Source of the DNA: Methanobacteriota archaeon
GTDB taxonomy: Archaea > Methanobacteriota > Methanobacteria > Methanobacteriales > Methanobacteriaceae
Direction: 5' to 3'
Length of the DNA: 36,466 bases
NCBI GenBank assembly: GCA_023440975.1
Contig: JAEZRD010000038.1
Span: 1-36,466 of the forward strand
Position 1 is the first letter of the stretch, and the number at the start of each line of letters is the position of its first letter. A program made the translations under genes and the position numbers. Below, one piece after another: positions 23,483 through 32,642 of this stretch. The notes under the pieces were generated by a model. That model did no database searches and was not told the origin of the DNA. It worked only from the letters and a program-made list of their open reading frames with translations.

Positions 23483-24433
23483 TTAATAATTAATTTCAAT
23501 AGTTTTAATCAAATTATACAAAGTTTTATTTATAGGAACATCTACCCCATATTTTTCCCCAAGAAATATAACCTTACCAGTTAAAGAATCAATTTCAGTT
23601 TTCTTCTTTCTCTGAATATCCTGTAATGTAGAAGAAACATGATTATAAGTATCAGGAACTAACTTAGAATAAAAAACATCCTCATATTCCCTAGCATTAC
23701 TCCAATTAGTCCGATAACCAACAGCATCCATAACCTCAAAAATTTCTTCAATAACACAATTCATAATATTAATTGAATACTCATTTTCAATCAATTTACC
23801 ATAATTAACCCCTAAAACAGCACCAAGAGGATTAAGAGCACAATTATATAACATCTTAGCCCATAACCATTTATCAAGATCATTACTAATTTCACAAGGA
23901 ATACCAGATAAAGAAATCTTATCAGCAATTACTTTTAAACAATCAACATCAACACCCTGTAAAGAACCAAGTAAAATAGGTTCAGTATGAACAGTAACTT
24001 CACTAATATTTCTCTCAGGTCTCTTAAACCCAGTAATCACACGAGCACAAAAAACTTCATCTTTGGAAAAATATCTTAAATAAGGTTCATCATTACCAAA
24101 ACCATTCTGAAAAATAATAATCTTAGCATTATCCTTTAAAATATTCTTATTATCATTTAAACAATTACTTATATCCTCATTAGAAATTGTTTTACTACAT
24201 ACAAATACAAAATCAAAATTATCACTAGGCATATTTTTATAATCAGTATAAACAGTATAATCCTCAGGTTTAAAAGAAAAATGTTTAAATATACCAGTTC
24301 TCCTAATTCCCTCTTTTTTTAATTTTTGGGATGTTTCACCTTTAGCAAAAAATGACACATTCACATTTTGGGAAAGCATAGATGCTCCAAGCCCTATACC
24401 AATAGCCCCAGCTCCATCAATTAAAATATTCAT
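23483..24433 (-). CDS. 2-dehydropantoate 2-reductase family protein (PanE/ApbA)
   Basis: The enzyme family reduces ketopantoate to pantoate with NADPH for coenzyme A synthesis. The 316 residues start with the Rossmann motif ILIDGAGAIGIGLGASML. The ketopantoate-reductase segments FQNGFGNDE (near 115) and the catalytic-lysine region DKWLWAKMLYNCALNPLGAVLGVNYG follow (K in LWAK, N in YNCALNP). The C-terminal domain contains HVSSTLQDIQRKKKTEIDSLTGKV with the substrate-binding Ser and Glu positions. An in-frame GTG at 24445 lies before the ribosome binding site, and GGTGAT is well spaced for the ATG at 24433. Many methanogens make CoA precursors with PanE-like proteins, but this family also holds other 2-oxoacid reductases. 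It is a single-gene unit flanked by AT-rich spacers. Confidence 0.8.
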   Translation of the reverse strand: MNILIDGAGAIGIGLGASMLSQNVNVSFFAKGETSQKLKKEGIRRTGIFKHFSFKPEDYTVYTDYKNMPSDNFDFVFVCSKTISNEDISNCLNDNKNILKDNAKIIIFQNGFGNDEPYLRYFSKDEVFCARVITGFKRPERNISEVTVHTEPILLGSLQGVDVDCLKVIADKISLSGIPCEISNDLDKWLWAKMLYNCALNPLGAVLGVNYGKLIENEYSINIMNCVIEEIFEVMDAVGYRTNWSNAREYEDVFYSKLVPDTYNHVSSTLQDIQRKKKTEIDSLTGKVIFLGEKYGVDVPINKTLYNLIKTIEINY

Positions 24434-24639
24434 ATAAAAAATCACCTACTAAATTCCAATACATTAAAAAAAATAATTAAGGCTTTTATTTTTCAGTTAA
24501 AAAAAAATAATTAATCGATTTTAAAAACCCTAAAAATAATGAATATTATTTTTAAATTAATAAAAAAAATTTATAAAAAAACCCTTTGTTTTATAAAAAA
24601 AGATTTAAAAAAAAATATTATTAAAAATAAATAATAAAT
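24434..24639. other. AT-rich spacer between the PanE-like gene and the GMP synthase amidotransferase gene
   Basis: About 206 bases of nearly pure A/T with several A and T runs (for example 24583-24625). They probably include a terminator of the gene at 24640 and the promoter of the PanE-like gene. No ORF, RNA-like GC-rich block or clear dyad is seen. Confidence 0.5.
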
Positions 24640-25200
24640 CTATTTTTTACAAATATTATAAAAATTCATAAAAATCTCATCACCACGAGGAGTAGTATGA
24701 ACTTCAGGATGGAATTGAATACCATAAATATCCTTAGTTTTATGTTTAATAGCTTCAATATCACATAAATTACTATCTGCTATAATTTTAAATTCATCAG
24801 GAAGTCTAGCAATTTCATCTTTATGACTACTCCAAACATCCATATTTGGAGATAACCCCTCAAATAAACCTTCATCATCAGTTATATTAATAGTTACTTG
24901 AGCATAACTTTCAGTATCACTACTAGTAACTTCACCATCAAAAGCTTTAGCAATTAATTGATGACCAAGACAAATTCCAAGAATAGGAACATTACAATTC
25001 TTAATATACTCAATAGTATTACCAGCACCTTCAGCTGAAGGTCCACCCCCAATAATTAAACCAACAGGATCCTTTTCACTTATTTCCTCAAGACTCAATG
25101 AATTATCTACAAGTTCAGAAGGAATATCTAAATAAGATAAACTTCTTTGGATTCTATGATTATACTGTCCTTTATTGTTTATAATTATTATTTCACTCAT
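24640..25200 (-). CDS. guaA: GMP synthase, glutamine amidotransferase subunit A
   Basis: This subunit hydrolyses glutamine and channels ammonia to the ATP-pyrophosphatase subunit (19203-20129) for XMP amination. The 186 residues are a class I amidotransferase domain: LIIGGGPSAEGAG (48-60), nucleophile Cys77 in GICLGHQLIA, and His164/Glu166 in IQFHPEVHTT. The length fits the archaeal stand-alone subunit, and it is too short to carry the synthase domain. A short divergent region of 89 bases separates it from the small membrane-protein gene at 25290. Its ribosome binding site is weak (GGGTTA). Together with the IMP dehydrogenase at the left edge the window covers IMP to GMP. Confidence 0.95.
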   Translation of the reverse strand: MSEIIIINNKGQYNHRIQRSLSYLDIPSELVDNSLSLEEISEKDPVGLIIGGGPSAEGAGNTIEYIKNCNVPILGICLGHQLIAKAFDGEVTSSDTESYAQVTINITDDEGLFEGLSPNMDVWSSHKDEIARLPDEFKIIADSNLCDIEAIKHKTKDIYGIQFHPEVHTTPRGDEIFMNFYNICKK

Positions 25201-25258
25201 AAAATTAACCCAATTTATATAATTATTAAATATATGTTTGTATTATCTAGTAATTAAA

Positions 25259-25266
25259 TTTATATA
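25259..25266 (+). promoter_or_regulatory. TATA box implying a leaderless transcript
   Basis: TTTATATA is centred about 27 bases before the ATG at 25290, the normal TATA-to-start-site distance in archaea. Transcription would therefore begin at or next to the start codon. Confidence 0.5.
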
Positions 25267-25289
25267 GTATACATTATAAATAATAGCTT

Positions 25290-25442
25290 ATGGAATTTGA
25301 AGATTTAATATTTATTATCATTGCAATACTTGTTGCAGTAGTAATTTTTAAAGTATTCATGTGGTTACTACCAGTAATAGTAGTTTTATTAATAGCCTAC
25401 TTTATCTATGTTTACTTACAAGATAGAAAAGATAAATACTAA
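25290..25442 (+). CDS. 50-residue hydrophobic membrane protein, probably leaderless
   Basis: An open frame of 50 codons runs from ATG to TAA on the plus strand between the GMP synthase amidotransferase gene and trxB. The product starts MEFEDL, has a nearly continuous hydrophobic stretch from about residue 7 to 43 with a short KVFMWLLP break near 21-28, and ends in the charged tail LQDRKDKY. It looks like a hairpin of two short membrane helices or one long helix. No ribosome binding site precedes the ATG, but a TATA box at the expected distance suggests a leaderless mRNA. Codon use is like that of its neighbours. Function unknown. Its reality rests on the promoter position and the clean membrane-protein pattern. 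Confidence 0.6.
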   Translation: MEFEDLIFIIIAILVAVVIFKVFMWLLPVIVVLLIAYFIYVYLQDRKDKY

Positions 25443-25467
25443 ATTTTAACAAATTTAAACTTTTTTT

Positions 25468-26376
25468 TTATAAATTCATTTCGTTAAATGCAGTTGTACT
25501 AGCGACAGCTCCTTCACCACAAGCTACAACCCATTGTTTAACTCCACCAGTAATATCTCCAGCAGAATAAACATGATCCATATTAGTTTTTTGATTTTTA
25601 TCTGTGATAATGTATCCATTCTCATCTAAATCCACACCCAAATCTTTCGCTAATTCATTTTGAGGTAAATCTCCAATAGATACAAAAACAGCATCAGTTT
25701 TAACTTCTTCTATGCTACCATCAGTTTTTTTAAGAATTACACTTTCCACAGTTTGACTACCCTTAATCTCTTTAACTGTAGATTTCCAATAAACATCAAT
25801 TCCTTTTTTTTCTAAAGCAGTTTGTAAATAACCTTCAGCCCGTAATTCATCACGTCTATGAACTAAATGAACATTACAACCAAGATTGGATAAAAAAATT
25901 CCTTCCTGAGCAGCACTACTTCCCCCACCAATCATAAGAATATCTTTTCCTTTAAAAAACATTCCATCACAAGTAGCACAATATGAAACTCCTCTACCTT
26001 TAAACTCTTCTTCACCTGGAACATTTAATTCTCGATGTTTAGATCCAGTAGCTAAAATAATTGACTTAGTATGATAAGTGTCTTTATCAGTTTCAACAGT
26101 AAAAGTCTTATCAGATTCTTTGACAATATTAACAATATTTTCCATTTCATTAATTTGACAATACTTTTCACATTGCTTTTTAGTATGAGCAATAAGACTC
26201 ATACCTGCAATATGTTCATAACCAGGATAATTTTCCATTGCAGGAACTTCTAATCCTAACCCTCCAGTTAAACCTTTATCAATTAATAAAGTTTTACTAT
26301 TCTGTCTACCCGCATATATTCCAGCAGTTAAACCAGCAGGTCCAGCACCAACAATGATTATATCATATTCTTCCAT
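25468..26376 (-). CDS. trxB: thioredoxin reductase
   Basis: TrxB passes electrons from a reduced nicotinamide (or F420H2 in some methanogens) through FAD and a redox disulfide to thioredoxin. The 302 residues show the FAD motif IIVGAGPAGLTAGIYAGRQ (7-25), the redox-active Cys133-Ala-Thr-Cys136-Asp motif, the nucleotide-binding GGGSSAAQEG motif near 154-163 and the C-terminal FAD motif YSAGDITGGVKQW. The second nucleotide site reads HRRDELRAEG, with the HRR positions expected for NADPH use. It is the last gene of the leftward gatD-gatE-trxB run, 34 bases behind gatE. No thioredoxin gene is in the window. Confidence 0.92.
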   Translation of the reverse strand: MEEYDIIIVGAGPAGLTAGIYAGRQNSKTLLIDKGLTGGLGLEVPAMENYPGYEHIAGMSLIAHTKKQCEKYCQINEMENIVNIVKESDKTFTVETDKDTYHTKSIILATGSKHRELNVPGEEEFKGRGVSYCATCDGMFFKGKDILMIGGGSSAAQEGIFLSNLGCNVHLVHRRDELRAEGYLQTALEKKGIDVYWKSTVKEIKGSQTVESVILKKTDGSIEEVKTDAVFVSIGDLPQNELAKDLGVDLDENGYIITDKNQKTNMDHVYSAGDITGGVKQWVVACGEGAVASTTAFNEMNL

Positions 26377-26410
26377 ACTAAATCATCTCCACAAAAAAAT
26401 TTTTATAATT

Positions 26411-28282
26411 CTAAATTCTTTTTTGAATCTCTTCACGAACAAATTTATTCACAATACTTCCATCAGCTTTACCCTTTAATTGTTTCATACTCATTCCCAT
26501 TAAAGGACCCATAGCTCCCATTTGACGTTCATTAATCATATTGGAATTCTTTTCACAAATATCTTCAATAATCTTATGAACCTCATCTTCACTTAATAAA
26601 GTAAGATTATTTTCTTGAGCTAAAGTTTCAACATCCTTATTTGGCTCATCACTTATAGCAATTAAAAGCTTATTTAAAGCATCTTTACTAATCTTATTAT
26701 CCTTAAGTAATTGGAACATACTTACTAATTTATTTAATGTAATATTATTTATATTATGATTATCCCTTTTAATTTCTTTTAAATCATATGCAAGAACACT
26801 AGCTACAGGTGTTGAATCAACATCAACCTTTTTAATAATACTTTCAAAAGTATCTGCTTCTTGTGTACGTACTAATTGATTAGCTAAATCTTCACTTAAA
26901 CTATATTCTTCAATAATTCTAGCTTTCTTTTCATCAGGTAATTCTGGAAGATTACTTGCAATATCATTTAAATGATCTTTACTTATTTGGAATAAAGGTA
27001 TATCAGTTTCAAGATACATTCTATTAGCAGTTGCAAGAGGTCTCATATACTCAGTATTTCCATCTTCTAAACATTTTCTAGTTTCTTCAATAACACCATC
27101 AAAAGCCATTTGACTTCTACGTATAACCTCTTCAAGTGCACTAGTAGCAACATCAGGCTTTTCAGCAACTATAATAATAGCATCTTCAGGTCCAACACTT
27201 AAAAATTCTTTAAGTTTATCTACTTCTTCTTGTGAAATTCCATATGCAGGTAATTCATCAGTATGGAATATTCCATGAACTCCACGTTTTTTAGCATAAC
27301 TAGATAATTCTGTTCCAAATCTTCTTCCCGGTTGAACTTCTAAACCAATTAACTCATCAAATCCTTTAAGAACTATAGCTTTAACACTTTTTGCATGTGC
27401 TAAAATTTTACTTTCAGTATTTTCGAAAACATCATCAACATCAAAAATCTTATCTATAACTTCAGCATCACGTTTTTCTAACTGTTCTTTAATTTCTAAT
27501 AATTTTAATTGACGTGTAACTTCACGTTCAACAATCTCAGGCATTAAATCTAAATCTTGAACACCTTTAATCTCTACACGTGCACCTTTAGCAATAGATA
27601 TATTCAAATCTTGACGTATTGTACCTAATCCTCTTTTAACTTTAGTACTACGTAAAACTTGACCAATCATATATGCAACATGTTGAACTGCTTCAGGATT
27701 ATGTACACTTGGATCAGTTGTAATTTCAGCAAGAGGTATTCCTAATCTGTCAAGACGGAATTCAGTAAATGGACCATCACTATCCACTCTTCTAGCAGCA
27801 TCTTCCTCTAATCCTAATGTTTCAATTTTAACTCTACCATATGGAGTATCTAAGTATCCATCTGTTGCAAGTAATCCTGTTCTTTGGAAACCACTAGTAT
27901 TACTTCCATCAATAACTTGTTTTCTCATAGTATGAAATTCATCAACTACCTGCATATTTAATAAAGTTGCAAGTGTTAAAGAAATATCTAAAGCTTCTTT
28001 ATTCAATGCATGAGGAGGTTCATCATCAGTTTCCACAAGACAAGTATGATAATTATAGGATTCATAATTAAATCTTTGTTTTTGCATTGATTCCTGATAT
28101 GCTGCTCGATCTATCTGTCCAAGTTCACTTTGAGTTGGTCTTAAAATTCTTTTGATTTCACTATCAAAGTTATCATCACGTAATTCTGTAGGGCAAGGAC
28201 AAAATAGTTTACTTTCAGTATCTAATTGTTGATGAACTTCTAATCCCATTTTAAGTCCTAATTCTTTCCAATCTCTACTCAT
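26411..28282 (-). CDS. gatE: Glu-tRNA(Gln) amidotransferase subunit E
   Basis: GatE binds Glu-tRNA(Gln), phosphorylates the glutamyl group and amidates it with ammonia from GatD; archaea use GatDE in place of GlnRS. The 623 residues match the family. The N-terminal catalytic cradle has GLKMGLEVHQQLDTESKLFCPCP (9-31), YNYHTCLVETDDEPPH, and VKIETLGLEEDAARR. A central insertion resembling the bacterial AspRS insert spans about 290-420 (FGTELSSYAKKRGVHGIFHTDE). The tail is a helical YqeY/GatB-like domain ending MGPLMGMSMKQLKGKADGS. The gene follows gatD after 16 bases and precedes trxB, so the two amidotransferase subunits are made from one transcript. Confidence 0.96.
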   Translation of the reverse strand: MSRDWKELGLKMGLEVHQQLDTESKLFCPCPTELRDDNFDSEIKRILRPTQSELGQIDRAAYQESMQKQRFNYESYNYHTCLVETDDEPPHALNKEALDISLTLATLLNMQVVDEFHTMRKQVIDGSNTSGFQRTGLLATDGYLDTPYGRVKIETLGLEEDAARRVDSDGPFTEFRLDRLGIPLAEITTDPSVHNPEAVQHVAYMIGQVLRSTKVKRGLGTIRQDLNISIAKGARVEIKGVQDLDLMPEIVEREVTRQLKLLEIKEQLEKRDAEVIDKIFDVDDVFENTESKILAHAKSVKAIVLKGFDELIGLEVQPGRRFGTELSSYAKKRGVHGIFHTDELPAYGISQEEVDKLKEFLSVGPEDAIIIVAEKPDVATSALEEVIRRSQMAFDGVIEETRKCLEDGNTEYMRPLATANRMYLETDIPLFQISKDHLNDIASNLPELPDEKKARIIEEYSLSEDLANQLVRTQEADTFESIIKKVDVDSTPVASVLAYDLKEIKRDNHNINNITLNKLVSMFQLLKDNKISKDALNKLLIAISDEPNKDVETLAQENNLTLLSEDEVHKIIEDICEKNSNMINERQMGAMGPLMGMSMKQLKGKADGSIVNKFVREEIQKRI

Positions 28283-28298
28283 AAATAATGTCTCCCAT

Positions 28299-29606
28299 TT
28301 AATTTAAGAAATATTTCACAGAACTACTATTATTTAATTCACCAGCAATATTAGTAGTCATAATATTTTCAACTTCATCTAAACTATCACTTTGACCAAG
28401 AGCCCAAGATAATTTAACATAAGCAGTCTCAGGTGTCATATCCGCACCACTTATAACATTAGCTCCAATAAGCTCTCTACCAGTACTATAAACATTCATA
28501 TTAACAGTACCATAAATACATTGTGAAGTCATAACAACAGCAATTCCTTCTTCATTTGCTCTTTCAAGAGAAGGTATTAAATTATTAGGAACATGACCTA
28601 AACCAGTACCCTCAAGAACAATTCCCTTAAATCCTTTATCAATATGATAATCAATTAACTCACTTGTAATACCTGGAAAACTTTTCACAAGTGCAGTTTT
28701 TTCTTCAATACTAGTATTCAATTTTAAATCTCTAGACCCTCTTTTATGATAAGATAAATTAGTACTAATTATTTCACCATGTTTTAATTGAGCAATTGGT
28801 TCAGAATCAATACTTCTAAAAGTATCACGACGACTAGTATGCATTTTACGAACCTTAGTACCCTTATGTAAACTACAAATCTTATCATCTAAATTATCAT
28901 GCATACAAACAGTAACATCAGCAATATCAGATTTAGCAGCACCCACACTATTATAAAGATTTATAAAAGCATCAGTAGAAGGACGGTCACTACTTCTTTG
29001 AGCACCAGTAACAACAATAGGAACTGGAGTTTCAATCATAAAACTAAGAGCAGCACTAGTATAATGCATAGTATCAGTACCATGAGCAACTACAACACCA
29101 TCACAACCATTATTAATATCATCAGCAATAGATTTAGCTGCTTCCACCCAATATTCAGGACGCATATTCTCACTTAAAATATTATATAATGCTTTAACAT
29201 CATAATTAGCAATATCTAACAATTCAGGATTTGCACGAAGCAAATCTCCAGCAGTAAATGCCGGATGAACAGCACCAGTCTTATAATCAATAATACTAGA
29301 AACAGTACCACCAGTAGAAATAATAGAAATATTCATCTTATCAGAATCTTTCTCAATTTCCACATCATCATAACCAATCTTAGGTTTATCACCCTTTTCA
29401 ATTAAACTAATATTAGCATTTTCAATGTTAATTCCAACATTATACCCACTATCAAGTTTAATAACAAGGAAACCATCTTCAGCATCATTAGATCTATCTA
29501 AAATTATCCCTTCATAGGAAACATCCTCTTTTACAAGAGACACAGTATCTCCAATTGAAACACCTGCATCTTCAAGGAATTTTCCTGTTAATTCTTTGTA
29601 AGTCAT
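28299..29606 (-). CDS. gatD: Glu-tRNA(Gln) amidotransferase subunit D (L-asparaginase-type)
   Basis: GatD releases ammonia from glutamine (or asparagine) and feeds it to GatE. The 435 residues have an N-terminal beta-barrel (about 1-75). An asparaginase-like domain follows: SIISTGGTVSSIIDYKTG with the first catalytic Thr, VVAHGTDTMHYTSAAL with the second Thr-Asp pair, and TGAQRSSDRPSTDA. The C-terminal lobe contains IVLEGTGLGHVP and VVMTSQCIYGTVN. The frame can be opened at a TTG (29621), but GAGGT lies 8 bases before the ATG at 29606, so the ATG is used. It heads the gatD-gatE-trxB operon. It is unrelated to the cell-wall GatD at 21007 despite the shared name. Confidence 0.95.
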   Translation of the reverse strand: MTYKELTGKFLEDAGVSIGDTVSLVKEDVSYEGIILDRSNDAEDGFLVIKLDSGYNVGINIENANISLIEKGDKPKIGYDDVEIEKDSDKMNISIISTGGTVSSIIDYKTGAVHPAFTAGDLLRANPELLDIANYDVKALYNILSENMRPEYWVEAAKSIADDINNGCDGVVVAHGTDTMHYTSAALSFMIETPVPIVVTGAQRSSDRPSTDAFINLYNSVGAAKSDIADVTVCMHDNLDDKICSLHKGTKVRKMHTSRRDTFRSIDSEPIAQLKHGEIISTNLSYHKRGSRDLKLNTSIEEKTALVKSFPGITSELIDYHIDKGFKGIVLEGTGLGHVPNNLIPSLERANEEGIAVVMTSQCIYGTVNMNVYSTGRELIGANVISGADMTPETAYVKLSWALGQSDSLDEVENIMTTNIAGELNNSSSVKYFLN

Positions 29607-29678
29607 TAAAATATACCTCAATAAAAAAAATTTTATAAAAAATAGTAAAAAAGTAAAAAAAAATAAAGTTTTAAAAAT

Positions 29679-31172
29679 TTAAGCCACAGGATTTTCTCTC
29701 ATCCATTTAGCTCCAGCTCTTAAAACTTTAATATTAATATCAATCAATTTAGGTTTAGCAGCAAAACTTTCAGCAATACCTTTCTCATATGCTTCAGGTC
29801 TGATAAGTTCACCTTCCCCACCTAATTCCATAATAGCACCAAGAATAGCAGTATTCATAGCTTTAGGATTACCAATTTTACTTGCAATCTCTCTAGCCGG
29901 AATTTTAACTATCTTAACACTTTTTTTAGCATGTAAATCATCATGTGAGAAATCTCCAGCACGAGAATCATAAAGAATTGTACCATTATCTTTAACATCC
30001 ACAGAAAATTTCATTAATGCAGATTTATTTAAAGCAATTAAAACATCACATGCTTCTACAACAGGTGTACCAATAGTATGAGGACTAATAGTTACACTAC
30101 AATTACTAGTACCTCCTCTTTGTTCAGGACCATAACTAGGATACCAACTAACATGATTACCCTCAGCACATGCTGCTTGAGCTAATGTTAAACCAGTACT
30201 TAAAACTCCTTGACCACCGAATCCAGCACATTTAACAGTAATATCTTCAAAGTCTTCATCATCTTTTAAATCAATTTTCTTAGAACGATCAATTTCAAAA
30301 ATTTCATCAAGCTTTTCTAAACTATAATTAGATTCGTCACGTACAATAGGATCAACATCTCTAGAATTATCTCTGAATCTTCTAACAGGGAACTCTTCAG
30401 CCATTTCATTTATAAGGAAATCTTCTGTTCCTTGTGCATCACGACGTAAATTAGTAGGGCATGGGGATAATATTTCAACAAATGCATAACCTTTACCCTC
30501 TTTTTGAATAAGTAATGCTTTACGAATAGCTATTTTAGCTTTTCTAATAAGTGAAGGTGTTGCAAGAGATACACGTTCAATAAATACAGGTGCTTTAAGA
30601 TTATCTAATAATTCGCACATATGCATTGGGTATCCAGTGTTATTCGCATCTCTTCCTTCTTGACAAGTTTTAGTTTTCTCACCAATAAGGGTAGTTGGAG
30701 CCATTTGACCTCCAGTCATTCCGTAAACAGTGTTGTTTACAAAAAATACTGCAATTTTTTCTCCACGGTTAGCTGCTTGGATTGTTTCATTTAAACCTAT
30801 ACTTGCAAGATCCCCATCACCTTGGTAACTCATTACAATACTATTTTTTTCAGCACGACTAATTCCTGCACCTACTTCAGGTGCTCTTCCATGAGCTGTT
30901 TGAACATTTCCACAGTTAAAATAGTAATATGCAAATACTGAACAACCTACAGGGGAAATCATAACACTACGATCTTGGATTTCAAGTTCATCCATAACTT
31001 CTCCAATTAATTTGTGAAGTATTCCATGTCCACATCCAGCACAATAATGAGTGTTTTTAATATCATTTCCTTTACGTGGGAATTCATCATTAATACTATC
31101 TGGTTTTTTAAGTATTTTCATTTGATAATCAGGGTAACCTGGTACATTCTCATATTCTTGATTTTGACTCAT
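29679..31172 (-). CDS. vorA: 2-oxoisovalerate:ferredoxin oxidoreductase, fused beta-gamma subunit VorA
   Basis: Vor reversibly converts branched-chain 2-oxoacids and CoA to acyl-CoA, CO2 and reduced ferredoxin. The 497 residues join two domains. The first (about 30-300) is the TPP-binding beta domain, with THYCAGCGHGILHK, SPVGCSVF, and the TPP/Mg motif YQGDGDLASIGLNETIQAA ending in VNNTVYGMTGGQ. The second (about 308-497) is the gamma domain, with CAGFGGQGVLSTG, YPSYGPEQRGGTSNC and NPKAMNTAILGA. This fused arrangement is that of methanobacterial VorA; pyruvate and 2-oxoglutarate enzymes of the order keep these domains separate. It lies 13 bases after vorB and ends the operon. Substrate preference is inferred from the subunit arrangement. 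Confidence 0.85.
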   Translation of the reverse strand: MSQNQEYENVPGYPDYQMKILKKPDSINDEFPRKGNDIKNTHYCAGCGHGILHKLIGEVMDELEIQDRSVMISPVGCSVFAYYYFNCGNVQTAHGRAPEVGAGISRAEKNSIVMSYQGDGDLASIGLNETIQAANRGEKIAVFFVNNTVYGMTGGQMAPTTLIGEKTKTCQEGRDANNTGYPMHMCELLDNLKAPVFIERVSLATPSLIRKAKIAIRKALLIQKEGKGYAFVEILSPCPTNLRRDAQGTEDFLINEMAEEFPVRRFRDNSRDVDPIVRDESNYSLEKLDEIFEIDRSKKIDLKDDEDFEDITVKCAGFGGQGVLSTGLTLAQAACAEGNHVSWYPSYGPEQRGGTSNCSVTISPHTIGTPVVEACDVLIALNKSALMKFSVDVKDNGTILYDSRAGDFSHDDLHAKKSVKIVKIPAREIASKIGNPKAMNTAILGAIMELGGEGELIRPEAYEKGIAESFAAKPKLIDINIKVLRAGAKWMRENPVA

Positions 31173-31185
31173 ATTCTCACATCCC

Positions 31186-32352
31186 TCAGTCTATTACCCT
31201 ATGTCTTAAGATATCATCATTACCTAATTCGTCTTTATATTCTTCATCGTGAGTATAGTCAATATGATATTTTCTTTCTTTAGAATGTAATTTATATTCT
31301 TCATCAATACCTGCATCTACATATACTCTGTTTAATATATCTTGTAATTCTATTAAGTTACCACCCATACGATTAACAAGACTTACATCTTTACAGTATG
31401 CTGCAGATTTTATATCTTCAAGTAATTGTCCATTACTCATTTCTACACTTATAAAGTCACAGCCTCTTTCTGAAAGTTCCCCAATTTTTTCTTTTGGGAA
31501 TGGGAATAAAGTTATTAAACGTAATAATCCTACTTTAACTCCTTTCTTTCTTGCAATATCTACTGCGGTTCTTGCTACACGACTACTAGTTCCGTATGCT
31601 ACAAGTACAATTTTAGCATCGTCTAATTTGTATTCTTCACAAACCACTTCATTTTTTTCAATTTCTGCATATTTTTCTTGAATATAAAAGTTAAAGTCTT
31701 CTAATTGATCGAAGTCAAGAAAGATACTTGTTACAAGATTATCTTTTGTTTCTTTATTTCCTCGAACAGCCCAACTGTTATCTGGTGTTGGTTTAAATGA
31801 TTTTTCAGGGAATTGTAATGGTTCAGCCATTTGTCCAAGTACAGCATCTGCAAGTACCACTACAGGGTTTCTGTATTTATCTGCTAAATTAAAGGCTTTC
31901 ATTGTTAAATCGCACATTTCTTGAACACTGTTAGGTGCTAAAACAATGTTTTTATAGTTTCCGTGCCCTCCACCTTTCACAACCTGATTATAATCTCCTT
32001 GTTCTGGACCAATATTACCTAATCCGGGTCCTGCTCTCATTACATCAACAATAACTGCAGGTAATTCTGCTCCTGCAAGGTAAGTGAATCCTTCTTGCAT
32101 AAGACTTATTCCTGGCCCGGATGATGCGGTCATTACTCTATGGCCAGTTGAAGCTCCTCCATAAATCATATTAATACTAGCTTCTTCACTTTCAGCTTGT
32201 ATAAATGTACGTCCTGCTTTAGGGAAATATTTACTTGCTTCGTGAAGTACTTCACTTGCTGGTGTTATTGGGTAACCGAAGTAACAATCACAACCAGCAT
32301 ATAATGCTCCAACAATAACAGCGGTGTTTCCTTTTACCATTTGACTACTCAT
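31186..32352 (-). CDS. vorB: 2-oxoisovalerate:ferredoxin oxidoreductase alpha subunit VorB
   Basis: This is the alpha subunit of the 2-oxoacid oxidoreductase. The 388 residues include the N-terminal pyrimidine-binding domain: KGNTAVIVGALYAGCDCYFGYPITPASEVLHE (near 7-38), with the conserved YPITPS/A loop, AESEEASINMIYGGASTGHRVMTASSGPGISLM, and MRAGPGLGNIGPEQGDYNQ. A transketolase C-like domain near 240-360 contains VLVAYGTSSRVARTAVDIARKKG and LLRLITLFPFP. The start lies 2 bases from the vorC stop, with GGAG/AGGTG inside the end of vorC as ribosome binding site, which implies coupled translation. The C-terminal extension after about 355 is Lys/Glu/His-rich. Confidence 0.87.
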   Translation of the reverse strand: MSSQMVKGNTAVIVGALYAGCDCYFGYPITPASEVLHEASKYFPKAGRTFIQAESEEASINMIYGGASTGHRVMTASSGPGISLMQEGFTYLAGAELPAVIVDVMRAGPGLGNIGPEQGDYNQVVKGGGHGNYKNIVLAPNSVQEMCDLTMKAFNLADKYRNPVVVLADAVLGQMAEPLQFPEKSFKPTPDNSWAVRGNKETKDNLVTSIFLDFDQLEDFNFYIQEKYAEIEKNEVVCEEYKLDDAKIVLVAYGTSSRVARTAVDIARKKGVKVGLLRLITLFPFPKEKIGELSERGCDFISVEMSNGQLLEDIKSAAYCKDVSLVNRMGGNLIELQDILNRVYVDAGIDEEYKLHSKERKYHIDYTHDEEYKDELGNDDILRHRVID

Positions 32353-32354
32353 AT

Positions 32355-32603
32355 TTATACACCTGCTCCTTTTCGTTTTTTAACTGGTATGTGAACTTCA
32401 ATTGCTAATGGTTCTGGGCATGTATAATAACAATCTCCACATCCACTACAACCTTCTCCAGTATATTCTGCATATTGGTATCCTTTGTCATTAATTCCTT
32501 CACTTAAGACTAAGCAACCTTTTTTACAGTAAAGTATGCATCTACCACATGCTTTACAATTATTTTTATTAATGACAGGATATGCGTTTGGTTTATCATT
32601 CAT
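32355..32603 (-). CDS. vorC: ferredoxin-type subunit VorC with two [4Fe-4S] clusters
   Basis: The 82-residue subunit carries electrons from the VorAB active site to free ferredoxin. Two cluster motifs are visible: CKACGRCILYCKKGC near 17-31 and CSGCGDCYYTCPEP near 53-66, each with the Cys-x2-Cys-x2-Cys-x3-Cys pattern. The second keeps the C-P ending typical of bacterial-type ferredoxins. The basic C-terminus KKRKGAGV overlaps the ribosome binding site of vorB. The upstream acyl-CoA synthetase gene ends 39 bases before the start. The site before this ATG is weak, so translation may be coupled. Confidence 0.88.
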   Translation of the reverse strand: MNDKPNAYPVINKNNCKACGRCILYCKKGCLVLSEGINDKGYQYAEYTGEGCSGCGDCYYTCPEPLAIEVHIPVKKRKGAGV

Positions 32604-32642
32604 ATTATCAAGTTCTATCCATAATTTTTATTTAATGATTAA

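Noticed and set aside
19203..25200. Split GMP synthase as a sign of gene breakage
   Set aside because: Separate amidotransferase and ATPase subunits are the normal archaeal state, and both frames are intact with complete motifs.
28299..29606. The two genes called GatD as duplicates
   Set aside because: The product at 28299 is an asparaginase-type tRNA amidotransferase subunit; the one at 21007 is a CobB/CobQ-type class I amidotransferase. They share only the name.
29679..31172. vorA as a fusion error or as KorB plus KorC
   Set aside because: The beta-gamma fusion together with a separate alpha subunit and a two-cluster ferredoxin is the known layout of methanobacterial Vor. The 2-oxoglutarate enzyme of this order has four separate subunits.
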